Below, piece by piece: positions 1-7,566 of a DNA stretch of 16,880 nt. Positions within the stretch are counted from its first letter, which is position 1. Each line of letters starts with the position of its first letter. The notes below the pieces were generated by a model, which saw only the letters and a list, made by a program, of their open reading frames with translations, did no database searches and was not told where the DNA came from. Origin of the DNA: an uncultured Bacillota bacterium (GTDB lineage Bacteria > Bacillota_I > Bacilli_A > RFN20 > CAG-826); assembly GCA_946612055.1 (NCBI GenBank), contig CAMOEH010000032.1, positions 1 through 16,880 on the forward strand, in the 5' to 3' direction. A program made the translations under genes and the position numbers.

Positions 1-1
1 C

Positions 2-160
2 GAAGCACGTCCCTCTTCTTTCGTGGCCATTAGCTTCCTAGAAGGGGAAGGAACATTTGAAGGAATCGCATTTAAGAAAGGTGATACTTTCTTCGTCCCT
101 GCTGGCAAAAAAGGACGCCTTGTCGGCAAAGGTGAATACGTCATCACCCAAGTCAAATAA
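2..160 (+). CDS. manA: mannose-6-phosphate isomerase, class I (C-terminal fragment)
   Basis: Only the last 52 codons are present; the gene enters from the left edge and stops at TAA 158-160. The visible peptide has the cupin-like C-terminal pattern of class I phosphomannose isomerases: a strand with EGEGTFEG, then KKGDTFFVPAG, then a final strand around GKGEYVITQVK. These enzymes interconvert mannose-6-phosphate and fructose-6-phosphate in the cytoplasm. The metal-binding and catalytic residues lie upstream of the window, so the call rests on the C-terminal signature alone. Another cupin-fold sugar isomerase is possible but less likely. A terminator follows directly, so this ends its transcription unit. 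Confidence 0.72.
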   Translation, partial: EARPSSFVAISFLEGEGTFEGIAFKKGDTFFVPAGKKGRLVGKGEYVITQVK

Positions 161-174
161 GATCGAGGGAACCG

Positions 175-199
175 GCTCTCTTCCTAAGAGAGCTTTTTT
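175..199 (+). terminator. Rho-independent terminator after manA
   Basis: The arms GCTCTCTT (175-182) and AAGAGAGC (186-193) pair perfectly around a 3-nt loop (CCT) and are followed by six T (194-199). It lies 15 bases after the manA stop and separates that gene from the PIN-domain gene. Confidence 0.9.
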
Positions 200-203
200 C
201 TTG

Positions 204-209
204 TAGAAT
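204..209 (+). promoter_or_regulatory. possible -10 element for the PIN-domain gene
   Basis: TAGAAT differs from TATAAT by one base and would start a transcript near 216, just before the SD at 217-225. The same hexamer is the proposed -10 of the copper operon. No good -35 is visible 16-18 bases upstream, where the terminator stem lies, so this is tentative. Confidence 0.3.
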
Positions 210-239
210 CTTCGCGAAAGGAGGTCTATTAAGACACAT

Positions 240-1781
240 ATGTTCGCAGACGAGAACAAGTCCGCATCACTTGCCGAATTCCTCAACGATTTCAGTTATG
301 TGATCATCGACACTTGCTCTTTGATGGATCCAAGCTTCGCCGTTTGGATGGATGTGTTGTCAAACGCAAAAGAATATCGCAAAAAGAATCAGCCGATTTA
401 CATTCTGCAGCCGTGCTATGAAGAACTGCGCAAGCATGCAAAGGACGTATCCGATGATCGTCGAAGGATCGCCGCGTTGCGCGAACTTAAAATTCTGAGA
501 AAAATCCGATGGCAGAAATTGCTTAGTATTAAGAAAATCAAAATCAATCAGAATTTTGCGGATAACGTGATTTATACGGTGGTCTCTACCGACCGTATCC
601 AGAATCGAATCCTGATTATCACTCAAGATGTTGGCCTAGCTTACGATTTAAGAAATCTGAATGCCCTTAAATCCCAAAGAGGCCGTGAAGTTAGCGTTTA
701 CAAGTTCACTAGTGGTGGCGCCTTAGCCATCAACAAAGGCGAATCCCGTTTCCAGAAAAAAAGAGCAGACGCCCACAAAAGCGGAGAGGAGAATAAACCC
801 TCTCCAATTTCCCCAACCAAGAAGAAGGACGATAACCTTGCTTTGATCGTGGCTAACGACACCCGTTTAAAAGCCAATCTAGGTAACGAAACTTATTCTT
901 CTTCCAAAAAGAAAGAGGACATTCAAAACCAACTCAATCTTTTATCTTCTCTTCCAAAGCAAAAGAAGGAGGGCATGAAGCTTTTATTGAGCGAATCCGA
1001 CTTAAAGGAAGCGCTGGAAAGAATCGACCATCCTCTTCCTAAAGAAGAGAAAAAAGCCCCTGTCAAAGAGGTTAAACCCGCGAAAGCAACTACCCCCGAA
1101 CCTAAGCCAGCCAAATTATGGTATGAAGAAGGGCAAAGCATCGAATCGGCTTTGATCAACGTCGGAGCCCATTATGGTTTGATGTTCCGCGACGCTAGCC
1201 TTTCTTATTTGCCGAATGTTCATGGTCCTCTTGATGTGACGGCCGAAGATCTCAATCAGATTGCCGAGCAACTCAGCAAGAAATTGGCCAATTCAAGCAA
1301 AGCGGAAACTGTATTTAAAGGCGCTATCTTTATGGCGGAGCCTTCTTCTAAAGGTTATAAAGCCTGGGTGGATTTGGCAGCAGTTAAACCCGCCATAGCA
1401 AAGGAAGAACCGAAGCCCAAACCGGCTGCTCCTGCCAAAAAGCCTGCTGAAGCGAAAAAGAAAGCAGCCCCAGCTACGAAAAAGAAGGCCGAACCTCAGG
1501 AGAAAAAGCAAAAAGCCTCTCCAAAACAAAAGCCTAAAGAACCCGCAAAGAAAGCGCCTGCTAAGAAAAGTGCACCTAAGCAAACAGCTAAGGAAGCCGC
1601 TTTAAAAGCAGATACACGTCTTCGCTCGGTGCTAGGAAATCCGAAATATTCCGATATCGATAAAGCCAACGATATAGAAGAACAAATCTCGCGTTTGCAG
1701 CATCTGCCAAAAGCACAACGGGAAGGCTTCTATTATTCGGTGGAATCGCTTAAGGAAACTCTTGCCAAATTAAAAAAATAA
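240..1781 (+). CDS. PIN-domain protein with duplicated C-terminal modules and Lys/Ala/Pro-rich linker
   Basis: This 513-residue protein starts with a PIN-like nuclease fold (about residues 18-160). Candidate metal-binding acidic residues are D24 (in IIDTCSLMD), E61/E62, D108 or D118, and D130 (in LIITQD). PIN domains are Mg/Mn-dependent RNases; the substrate here is unknown. After a basic linker, a ~60-residue module at 201-262 (DTRLKANLGN, LLSSLPKQKKEG, LKEALERI) recurs at 455-512 (DTRLRSVLGN, RLQHLPKAQREG, LKETLAKL). Between them lie an unrecognised segment at about 293-383 and a Lys/Ala/Pro-rich stretch at about 385-450 resembling histone H1 tails, probably disordered and nucleic-acid-binding. 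AAAGGAGGT at 217-225 is a strong SD, but 14 bases from ATG is long; no better in-frame ATG is visible. No antitoxin-like partner is adjacent, and the length is far above that of VapC toxins, so a toxin role is not supported. Confidence 0.8.
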   Translation: MFADENKSASLAEFLNDFSYVIIDTCSLMDPSFAVWMDVLSNAKEYRKKNQPIYILQPCYEELRKHAKDVSDDRRRIAALRELKILRKIRWQKLLSIKKIKINQNFADNVIYTVVSTDRIQNRILIITQDVGLAYDLRNLNALKSQRGREVSVYKFTSGGALAINKGESRFQKKRADAHKSGEENKPSPISPTKKKDDNLALIVANDTRLKANLGNETYSSSKKKEDIQNQLNLLSSLPKQKKEGMKLLLSESDLKEALERIDHPLPKEEKKAPVKEVKPAKATTPEPKPAKLWYEEGQSIESALINVGAHYGLMFRDASLSYLPNVHGPLDVTAEDLNQIAEQLSKKLANSSKAETVFKGAIFMAEPSSKGYKAWVDLAAVKPAIAKEEPKPKPAAPAKKPAEAKKKAAPATKKKAEPQEKKQKASPKQKPKEPAKKAPAKKSAPKQTAKEAALKADTRLRSVLGNPKYSDIDKANDIEEQISRLQHLPKAQREGFYYSVESLKETLAKLKK

Positions 1782-1791
1782 TTCGAATTTT

Positions 1792-1821
1792 TTGAAAAAT
1801 GGCAATTAGACCTCCTATGTA
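1792..1821 (+). promoter_or_regulatory. possible promoter inside the terminator region
   Basis: TTGAAA (1792-1797) and TATGTA (1816-1821) are 18 bases apart and resemble -35 and -10 boxes. A transcript from here would begin near 1828, after the left arm of the 1811-1832 hairpin, leaving most of the SD arm unpaired. The -10 match is modest, so this is a suggestion only. Confidence 0.3.
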
Positions 1822-1839
1822 AAAGTAGGAGGCCTTTTT
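1811..1839 (+). terminator. hairpin terminator that also contains the SD of the next gene
   Basis: CCTCCTA (1811-1817) pairs with TAGGAGG (1826-1832) across an 8-nt loop, followed by CC and five T (1835-1839). It looks like the terminator of the PIN gene. The 3' arm, TAGGAGG, is also the only SD for the gene starting at 1840, seven bases downstream, so translation of that gene from a read-through transcript should be blocked by the folded hairpin. Confidence 0.7.
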
Positions 1840-2292
1840 ATGGACATTAATTGTTTCGACAATGGGATGAGCCGTTTTCTTTCTTTAACGGAGAAGATGC
1901 TTCATGAAATCACGATGGTGCTATATCAAAAAAGAAAAGCTTATCCCATAGATAAACCACTTTTAGAAAGAAACGCATTTTATTCGATGACGTTATTTTG
2001 TGTCTATCGCGGGAAAGAGCCAAGCCTAGGCGAGGCAGCTTCTTCTTGCGATGGCGATTATGAGGAGACATTCTCGCGCGCATTATCCTTATATGAGAAA
2101 TGGTCTTCGTTAGGACTATCTTTAGCCATTTATAGCTATTGCGACATCATGAACGATCTTCTTTCTGCTTCGGCTCTTTCCAAATGCCAAAGCGATTATT
2201 GCATTCTTCCAAACCTAAGATCAAAAAAAGAAGAAATTTTGTCGTTTTTAAATGAATCTTTCCGAGAAGAAACGCCAAAAGAATCGAATTGA
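1840..2292 (+). CDS. uncharacterised 150-residue protein
   Basis: I do not recognise this protein. It is 150 residues, with no signal peptide, no clear membrane segment and no recognisable catalytic motif. Four cysteines (C89, C101, C115 and C120 approximately) lie in the second half, including a SYCD and a KCQSDYC pattern, but without a clear zinc-binding arrangement. The C-terminus is charged (RSKKEE ... REETPKESN). The ATG follows the T-tract of the upstream terminator and uses the TAGGAGG at 1826-1832 as SD with a 7-base spacer. No frame on either strand competes with it, and its codon use resembles the neighbours, which supports a real gene. No terminator is visible before the heat-shock promoter that begins about 30 bases after its stop. 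Confidence 0.6.
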   Translation: MDINCFDNGMSRFLSLTEKMLHEITMVLYQKRKAYPIDKPLLERNAFYSMTLFCVYRGKEPSLGEAASSCDGDYEETFSRALSLYEKWSSLGLSLAIYSYCDIMNDLLSASALSKCQSDYCILPNLRSKKEEILSFLNESFREETPKESN

Positions 2293-2317
2293 TCGAAGAA
2301 AAATAAAATTTAAAAAA

Positions 2318-2344
2318 TTAGCAGTCAAGGCTTGACAGTGCTAA
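2318..2344 (+). promoter_or_regulatory. degenerate upstream CIRCE element
   Basis: TTAGCAGTC, nine bases, then CAGTGCTAA. This matches the CIRCE consensus TTAGCACTC-N9-GAGTGCTAA at 16 of 18 arm positions with the exact spacer. It overlaps the -35 box at 2332-2337, so bound HrcA repressor would block RNA polymerase. Confidence 0.65.
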
Positions 2345-2359
2345 AAAATGGATTAATAT
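2332..2359 (+). promoter_or_regulatory. sigma-A-type promoter of the small heat-shock gene
   Basis: A consensus -35 TTGACA (2332-2337) and a -10 TAATAT (2354-2359) are separated by 16 bases. The predicted start is near 2366, inside the downstream CIRCE element, so the operator would also lie in the 5' untranslated region. Confidence 0.8.
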
Positions 2360-2363
2360 ATTG

Positions 2364-2390
2364 TTAGCACTCAGGAAGCAAGAGTGCTAG
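2364..2390 (+). promoter_or_regulatory. CIRCE operator (HrcA binding site)
   Basis: TTAGCACTC, nine bases, then GAGTGCTAG. It differs from the CIRCE consensus only at the last base. It lies between the -10 box and the SD of the Hsp20 gene, the classical position for repression by HrcA. No hrcA gene is in the window, so the repressor must be encoded elsewhere. Confidence 0.93.
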
Positions 2391-2412
2391 ACATCATAGG
2401 AGGATTTCCATT

Positions 2413-2838
2413 ATGAATCATGTCAGCTGCTACACCGGATCTCTCTTTGATCCCTTCTTCGACAATTTCTTTGACGATGAAGTTGCTTTACCGACCTATT
2501 CCAAACTCGATTTGAGAACCGACATCAAGGAAGAAGGAGACGATTATCTATTCGAGATTGAAGTCCCTGGCTTCAAGAAAGAAAATATCGCCCTCAACCT
2601 CAAAGACGGCTATCTCACCGTAACCGCCAGCTGCGGCAACGAAAACAAGGAAAAGAAAGAGAAACATCATTACCTCTCCCGCGAACGCTATTATGCGACG
2701 ACCAGCCGTACCTATTATGTCGGTGAGGTCGAGGAAAAAGACATCAACGCCAACTATCAAGACGGCATCTTGACGATCCGCTTCCCGAAAAACGCAGTCG
2801 AAAAGGCTAAGAAAGCCCAATCTATCGAAATCCATTAA
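2413..2838 (+). CDS. small heat-shock protein, Hsp20/alpha-crystallin family
   Basis: This 141-residue cytoplasmic holdase chaperone binds unfolding proteins without ATP. The alpha-crystallin domain covers about residues 33-125 (FEIEVPGFKKENI early; NYQDGILTIRFPK late, with the conserved G-x-L at 118-120). The short C-terminal tail carries the I-x-I motif (IEI, 138-140) that docks onto neighbouring subunits in the oligomer. The short N-terminal arm rich in Phe and Asp (LFDPFFDNFFDD) is typical. AGGAGG at 2398-2403 is a well-spaced SD, 9 bases from ATG. Two CIRCE elements and a consensus promoter indicate HrcA-controlled heat induction. The gene is monocistronic, with its own terminator. Confidence 0.95.
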   Translation: MNHVSCYTGSLFDPFFDNFFDDEVALPTYSKLDLRTDIKEEGDDYLFEIEVPGFKKENIALNLKDGYLTVTASCGNENKEKKEKHHYLSRERYYATTSRTYYVGEVEEKDINANYQDGILTIRFPKNAVEKAKKAQSIEIH

Positions 2839-2893
2839 CGTTCACCGCGTTTTACCCTCCTTTATCGGATATGGATTCGTCCATAGCCCGCTT

Positions 2894-2917
2894 AAGCGCC
2901 TCCTGTGAGGCGCTTTT
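2894..2917 (+). terminator. Rho-independent terminator after hsp20
   Basis: AAGCGCCTC (2894-2902) pairs with GAGGCGCTT (2907-2915) around the loop CTGT, ending in TTTT. The stem is GC-rich and perfect, with a short T-run. Confidence 0.85.
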
Positions 2918-2924
2918 GCGTTTG

Positions 2925-2953
2925 TAGATATTTATCTAACAAAGTAGTAGAAT
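2925..2953 (+). promoter_or_regulatory. promoter of the copper operon
   Basis: A -10 TAGAAT (2948-2953) and a weak -35 TAGATA (2925-2930) lie 17 bases apart. The -10 box abuts and partly overlaps the CsoR operator at 2952-2968, as expected for direct repression. The predicted start near 2960 gives a leader of only about 10 bases. Confidence 0.5.
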
Positions 2954-2968
2954 ACCCCTAGGGGGTGT
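2952..2968 (+). promoter_or_regulatory. CsoR-type copper operator
   Basis: ATACCCCTAGGGGGTGT is a GC-centred near-palindrome of the ATACCCC/GGGGTAT type bound by CsoR-family repressors. It sits between the -10 box and the copA start codon, and the csoR gene is the last gene of the same operon. Cu(I) binding to CsoR should release it. The right half also supplies the purine-rich stretch just before ATG, so operator and ribosome-binding region coincide. Confidence 0.8.
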
Positions 2969-2969
2969 T

Positions 2970-5285
2970 ATGAAACGTAAATACCAAGTCGATGGAATGA
3001 TGTGCTCGGCCTGCCAAGCCAATGTCGATCGAGCCGTCAAAAAGATCCCTGGCGTTACTTCATGTAACGTATCCTTGCTTTCAAAATCAATGGTCGTTGA
3101 ATATGACGAATCTTTTTGTCATGACGAAGACATTATTTCAGGCGTTGAATCGGCTGGATATCACGCTTCGATTTACGTAAACGAATCCATCCGGAAAATC
3201 CAGGCTCGTCGGAAGAAAGAACTTGCCAAAAGAAGGAATAAACTTATTGTTTCTATCCTTTTATTGATTGGGCTGATGTTCTTCTCGATGGGTCCGATGA
3301 TTTCAGGATTTCCGGCAATGGATCATCCTCAATATGAGCTGCTTATTTTCTTAGATATTACCGCTCAATTCCTCTTCCTGATCCCTATTGTTATTTTAAA
3401 TTTTGATCATTACAAATCGGGGCTAAAGGCGCTGATTAAGTTGCATCCGAATATGCAAACCTTGGTGGCTTTAGGAAGCATCGTTTCGGTTTTATATGGA
3501 CTTTATGCTTATGTGATGATCATCGTGGGCTGGTCTACCCATCAACATCAGATTGTCATGGACTATTCGATGAATATTTATGTCGAATCTGCTGCCATGA
3601 TCCCTGTATTTGTATCTCTAGGCAAATTCTTTGAAGCAAAGGCTACGGATAAAACGAGTTCTTCGATTGCTTCGATGCTTTCTTTAACTCCAGAAACGGC
3701 CAATTTGGTTCGAGGAGAAGAAGTCGTTGAAGTTCCTACGGAAACGCTTCAAATCGACGATATCGTTTTGGTGAAGCCAGGCGAAAGCGTGCCTGCTGAT
3801 GGAATTATCATGCAAGGCAATGGAAGCGTGGATGAATCTTCACTAACCGGAGAATCTCTTCCTGCGAATAAAAAAGAAGGCGACCGCCTTATTGGATCTA
3901 CTGTTTGCAAAGACGGCTCCTTCCTAATGAAGATCACGGAAGTTGGAAAAGAGACAACAATGGCAAAGATCATTTCTTTGGTTGAGGAAGCTAGTTCTTC
4001 GAAAGCTCCGATTGCCCGTTTGGCCGACCGCGTGTCATTGATTTTCGTTCCAACGGTCATCGGATTAAGCATTGTTGTCTTTGCCCTTTGGATGGTTCTA
4101 ACAGGCTTAGGGATAGCAGGTGCTTCGCATCCAGATATCAATTTGGCGTTTCAGTTATCAGTATCGGTTCTTGTCGTTTCTTGCCCATGTGCATTGGGGC
4201 TAGCTACTCCGGTTGCCATTATGGTTGGAACGGGAAAAGGAGCCGAAAACGGCATCTTAATCAAATCGGCAGAAGCTTTTGAAAGAGCCAAAAAAGTGGA
4301 TTATGTCCTCTTCGATAAGACGGGAACTTTAACCGAAGGGAAGATGGCCGTGCATACGATTATTGCTTACGAGAAAAACGAATGGCTGCCTTTAGTTGCC
4401 TCCGTTGAAAGCCATTCCGAGCACCCTTTAGCCAAAGCCATTCTGTCTTATTGCCAATCCAAAGGTCTTTCCTATTCGTCGTGCCCTGATTTTGTTTCTA
4501 TTCCGGGCAAAGGGGTTATCGGGAATGGCCTTTATGTAGGAAATGAAGCCTTGATGAAGGAAAAGGATGTTGACGTTTCTTCTATTCAAAGCGACTTATC
4601 TTCGCTTGCGAAACAAGGCTTAACCTCTCTTATTGTCGCGGATTTTTCCAAGATCCTTGGCCTAATTGGCGTAGGTGATCAAATTAAATCCAACGCTAAA
4701 GAGGCAATAGCCCTTTTGAAAAAGCAGGGAATCCACGTCGCAATGATTAGCGGGGATAATGCCATGACGGCCGAATATGTTGGCAAGCAGCTTGGCTTAG
4801 ATCAGGTATATGGGGGCGTTCTCCCTGATGGCAAACTCGAAGTTCTTAAGAATTTGCAAAAAGAAGGACATGTCGTGGCGATGGTTGGCGACGGCATTAA
4901 CGATGCGCCTGCTTTGACGCAAGCTGATGTTGGGTTAGCTATCGGAGCCGGAACTGACGTTGCCATGAATTCCTCAGATATTGTTTTGACTCGAAGCGAT
5001 CCTCTTGATGTCGTGTCGGCATTTGATTTGAGCCATCGCGTTGTCAAAAACATCAAAGAGAATTTGGCTTGGGCGTTTTTCTATAACCTTCTTTTGATTC
5101 CTTTAGCTGCTGGAGCTTTCTATGCGATTTCGGTAAGCCCGAACTGGTTCACTGGAAATCAAGAGCATCTTGTTTTGACTCCGATGATCGGCTCTGTAGC
5201 GATGTCGATGTCTTCCGTTACCGTTGTTTTAAACGCATTGAGGCTGCGTTTTTATAAAAAGAAAACCATTAAGGAGGAAAAATGA
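2970..5285 (+). CDS. copA: copper-exporting P1B-type ATPase CopA
   Basis: This 771-residue membrane ATPase pumps Cu(I) out of the cytoplasm. It has one N-terminal heavy-metal-associated domain with C12-x-x-C15 (GMMCSAC), where many relatives have two. The actuator loop carries TGES at 293-296. Transmembrane segment 6 has the metal-binding C405-P-C407 ([11 protein letters not shown]). The phosphorylation site is D449 in DKTGTLT, an HP dipeptide follows (SEHPLAKA), and the hinge GDGINDAP includes D641. The C-terminal YN (FFYNLLLIP) and MSxSS ([10 protein letters not shown]) motifs identify the Cu(I) subgroup rather than Zn/Cd or Co pumps. The stop overlaps the copZ start, so the two are translationally coupled. 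The SD is GGGGGTG, derived from the operator. Confidence 0.96.
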   Translation: MKRKYQVDGMMCSACQANVDRAVKKIPGVTSCNVSLLSKSMVVEYDESFCHDEDIISGVESAGYHASIYVNESIRKIQARRKKELAKRRNKLIVSILLLIGLMFFSMGPMISGFPAMDHPQYELLIFLDITAQFLFLIPIVILNFDHYKSGLKALIKLHPNMQTLVALGSIVSVLYGLYAYVMIIVGWSTHQHQIVMDYSMNIYVESAAMIPVFVSLGKFFEAKATDKTSSSIASMLSLTPETANLVRGEEVVEVPTETLQIDDIVLVKPGESVPADGIIMQGNGSVDESSLTGESLPANKKEGDRLIGSTVCKDGSFLMKITEVGKETTMAKIISLVEEASSSKAPIARLADRVSLIFVPTVIGLSIVVFALWMVLTGLGIAGASHPDINLAFQLSVSVLVVSCPCALGLATPVAIMVGTGKGAENGILIKSAEAFERAKKVDYVLFDKTGTLTEGKMAVHTIIAYEKNEWLPLVASVESHSEHPLAKAILSYCQSKGLSYSSCPDFVSIPGKGVIGNGLYVGNEALMKEKDVDVSSIQSDLSSLAKQGLTSLIVADFSKILGLIGVGDQIKSNAKEAIALLKKQGIHVAMISGDNAMTAEYVGKQLGLDQVYGGVLPDGKLEVLKNLQKEGHVVAMVGDGINDAPALTQADVGLAIGAGTDVAMNSSDIVLTRSDPLDVVSAFDLSHRVVKNIKENLAWAFFYNLLLIPLAAGAFYAISVSPNWFTGNQEHLVLTPMIGSVAMSMSSVTVVLNALRLRFYKKKTIKEEK

Positions 5286-5509
5286 TGTTTGGAGTGAAAA
5301 AGCAGGTAATCGCGGTCGAAGGGATGATGTGCGAGCATTGTACAAGCCGCGTCAAAGAAGCTCTTCTTTCTCTTCCCAATGTGAAATCCGTCGACGTCGA
5401 TTTGAAAGGGAAAAAGGCTGTGATCAAAGCCAAAGAAGAACTAAGTGAAGACGTCTTGAAAGAAGCCATTGAAAAAGCCGGTTATCAATTTGGAGGCATC
5501 TTGGAATGA
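5282..5509 (+). CDS. copZ: copper chaperone CopZ
   Basis: This small (75-residue) soluble heavy-metal-associated domain protein carries Cu(I) in the cytoplasm and hands it to CopA. The MxCxxC site is M15-M-C17-E-H-C20, with the EHC variant of the loop. The beta-alpha-beta-beta-alpha-beta fold pattern is complete ([15 protein letters not shown], then GYQF near the end). The first ATG (5282) overlaps the copA stop as ATGA, but GGAGG at 5273-5277 is only 4 bases away. The second ATG at 5285 is 7 bases away and is the likelier start, giving 74 residues. The stop again overlaps the next start (csoR). Confidence 0.93.
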   Translation: MMFGVKKQVIAVEGMMCEHCTSRVKEALLSLPNVKSVDVDLKGKKAVIKAKEELSEDVLKEAIEKAGYQFGGILE

Positions 5510-5769
5510 AGGCCGATCATAAGAAAGTCAAACGACAGCTGGCCATTGCCAAAGGTCAGTTAGAAGGCATTACCAGAATGGTGGACGAGGATGCCTATTG
5601 CATCGATGTTTCGAACCAGTTATTGGCAACGATTGCCTTGCTTCAAAAGGTAAATTCCATGGTTATCGCCGCCCATTTGGAGGCTTGCGTTAAAAATGCG
5701 CAAAACGGCGATGAATTAGATGAAAAAATCGCAGAAATCCAAGGAATTTTAAATCGGATGGCTCGTTAA
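5506..5769 (+). CDS. csoR: copper-sensing transcriptional repressor CsoR
   Basis: This 87-residue all-helical repressor of the CsoR/RcnR family carries the Cu(I) triad C32, H57 and C61. The spacing between ligands (25 and 4) matches the C-H-C set of the Bacillus CsoR. Other family features are KGQLEGITRMVDEDAYC in helix 1-2 and the basic stretch KKVKRQ near the N-terminus, which contacts DNA. It should bind the operator at 2952-2968 and repress copA-copZ-csoR until Cu(I) is bound, giving negative autoregulation. Its placement at the end of the operon differs from the csoR-first order in Bacillus. The ATG overlaps the copZ stop. No convincing terminator follows in the 84 bases before the next gene. 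Confidence 0.94.
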   Translation: MKADHKKVKRQLAIAKGQLEGITRMVDEDAYCIDVSNQLLATIALLQKVNSMVIAAHLEACVKNAQNGDELDEKIAEIQGILNRMAR

Positions 5770-5817
5770 AGCGCCAGCGGTTTTCTTTGTTGCTACCCTC
5801 TTCTTTATAAACGCGTG

Positions 5818-5845
5818 TGGACAGGCGGAAGTCCTTTGATAAAAT
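5818..5845 (+). promoter_or_regulatory. promoter for the GH2-HAD-hydrolase operon, probably leaderless
   Basis: TGGACA (5818-5823) and TAAAAT (5840-5845) are spaced by 16 bases, each one mismatch from consensus. The expected start is about 5852, only a couple of bases before the ATG at 5854, and no SD is visible. The transcript is therefore probably leaderless. Confidence 0.6.
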
Positions 5846-5853
5846 AAATCGTC

Positions 5854-7566
5854 ATGTTGAGCAAATTTGCTACTACCGTTTCAAAATCATGTCCTTTATC
5901 TGAGCATCCTCGCCCCCAATTTCGGCGCGAGGATTTTCTTTGCTTAAACGGGGAATGGGATTTCTCGATTTCGGAAAGCCGGCATACGGAAATTTACGAT
6001 AAGACTATCTTGGTTCCTTTTGCGGTTGAGACTCCTCTTTCTGGGATTGCTCAATCCGTCAGCAAAAAGGAATGGATGCATTATCGGAAAGACATCCCTC
6101 TTCCTCCTCTTTTTCAAAAAGGAAAAGCGATTCTTCATTTCGATGCAGTAGATCAAGTTGCCGACGTTTATGTAAATGGCTCTTTGGTTGCTCATCATGA
6201 AGGAGGATATATTCCCTTTTCAATCGAACTTGAGGATCTTGGTGAATCTTTGAAGATTGAAGTCGATGTCAATGACGATGTTTCCTCTCCTATCTTTCCT
6301 CGAGGCAAGCAAGTTAAAAAGCCAGGAACGATTTGGTATACGCCCACTTCGGGTATTTGGGGCACGGTGTGGCTAGAAAAAGTCGCGGATACCTACGTGA
6401 AAGAATTCCTCATCGAGCCTGATTTCGATCAGAAACAGGTTTGCTTCCATATTGATAAAGGAATAAAAGATTCCTCGTTCCGCATCTATTATCAAAAAGA
6501 ACTCGTTGCTAAAGGGGATTTTGATTTTAGCGGCATTGCTATAGCTTCTTTAGAAAATGTTTTCCATCCGTGGTCGCCAGAATCGCCCTGCCTATACGAA
6601 ATTGAAATCATAGCAGGAGAAGATCATTTCTTTTCCTATTTCGGGATGAGGAAATTCTCATCGATGGATTATAAGGGGCACCGCGTTTTCGCTTTAAATA
6701 ACAAACCCTATTTTCTTAGTGGGGTTCTTGATCAGGGCTATTTCCCGGATGGCGGATTAACGCCGCCAAGCGATCAAGCAATGATCGAAGATCTCTTGCT
6801 GCTCAAGAAGATGGGTTTTAATCTTGACCGGAAGCACATCAAGATTGAACCCATGCGTTGGTATTACCATTGTGACCGCCTTGGGATCCTCGTGATGCAA
6901 GATATTGTGAATGCAGGCTCCTCTTATAATCCTCTTTTGATTGCTTTGGCTCCCTTTATCGGATTCCGTTTTAAAGACGATCGACGTTATCAAAGATTCG
7001 GCCGAGGAAACCCTCAATCAAGGGCCCGCTTTGAAGAAGATTTAGAAAACACAGTTTCTTTGCTTAAAAACGTTACCTGCATTTTTGGTTACACCTTATT
7101 TAATGAAGGATGGGGTCAATTTGATGCCGTTAGGCTTACGAAACGTCTTCGCGAATTAGACAATACACGCCTTATCGATTCGACTTCCGGTTGGTTTGAT
7201 CAAGGAGTTGGCGATTTCTCCTCCCATCATATTTATTTCCGAAAGATCAAAGTTCATAACGATTTCAAAAGGATTCTTTCTTTGTCGGAATTTGGAGGCT
7301 ATTCTCTCCACGACAAAGAACATAGTTTCAAGAAAAAGAATTTCGGTTATGCAAAAGCCAAAGATAAAAACGATTTAAATTCCCTCATCGAAAAGCTTTA
7401 TGAAAAGGAAATTATCCCTTTGCTAGAAGAAGGTCTTTCCTGCACGGTCTATACCCAATTATCGGATGTCGAAGAAGAAACAAACGGATTAATAACTTAT
7501 GACCGTGTGATAGAAAAAGTCGATGCGTCATTAATGCAGAAGATAAATGCGAGGCTGAAATTATGA
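5854..7566 (+). CDS. glycoside hydrolase family 2 protein (beta-galactosidase/beta-glucuronidase-like)
   Basis: This 570-residue enzyme has no signal peptide, so it should act in the cytoplasm on imported glycosides. It has a jelly-roll sugar-binding domain (about 18-185, opening with HPRPQFRRED...LNGEWDF), an immunoglobulin-like domain (about 190-275) and a TIM-barrel catalytic domain (about 285-570). E418 in LFNEGWG is the probable acid/base and E479 in LSEFGGYS the probable nucleophile, both retained. The size is near that of beta-glucuronidases and well below LacZ, but the N-x-K-G signature of true glucuronidases is not seen. The substrate could be a beta-galactoside, beta-glucuronide or other beta-linked sugar. 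There is no SD; the start is supported by the N-terminal family pattern soon after and by the promoter close upstream. Its stop overlaps the start of the HAD gene (ATGA). Confidence 0.88.
   Translation: MLSKFATTVSKSCPLSEHPRPQFRREDFLCLNGEWDFSISESRHTEIYDKTILVPFAVETPLSGIAQSVSKKEWMHYRKDIPLPPLFQKGKAILHFDAVDQVADVYVNGSLVAHHEGGYIPFSIELEDLGESLKIEVDVNDDVSSPIFPRGKQVKKPGTIWYTPTSGIWGTVWLEKVADTYVKEFLIEPDFDQKQVCFHIDKGIKDSSFRIYYQKELVAKGDFDFSGIAIASLENVFHPWSPESPCLYEIEIIAGEDHFFSYFGMRKFSSMDYKGHRVFALNNKPYFLSGVLDQGYFPDGGLTPPSDQAMIEDLLLLKKMGFNLDRKHIKIEPMRWYYHCDRLGILVMQDIVNAGSSYNPLLIALAPFIGFRFKDDRRYQRFGRGNPQSRARFEEDLENTVSLLKNVTCIFGYTLFNEGWGQFDAVRLTKRLRELDNTRLIDSTSGWFDQGVGDFSSHHIYFRKIKVHNDFKRILSLSEFGGYSLHDKEHSFKKKNFGYAKAKDKNDLNSLIEKLYEKEIIPLLEEGLSCTVYTQLSDVEEETNGLITYDRVIEKVDASLMQKINARLKL

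Noticed and set aside
1293..1583. Minus-strand open frame rich in Phe, Leu and Arg
   Set aside because: It is the antisense image of the Lys/Ala/Pro-rich linker of the PIN protein and has no SD or motif.
240..1781. PIN protein as a VapC-type toxin of a toxin-antitoxin pair
   Set aside because: No small antitoxin gene precedes it (a terminator and manA do), and it is about four times the usual toxin length.
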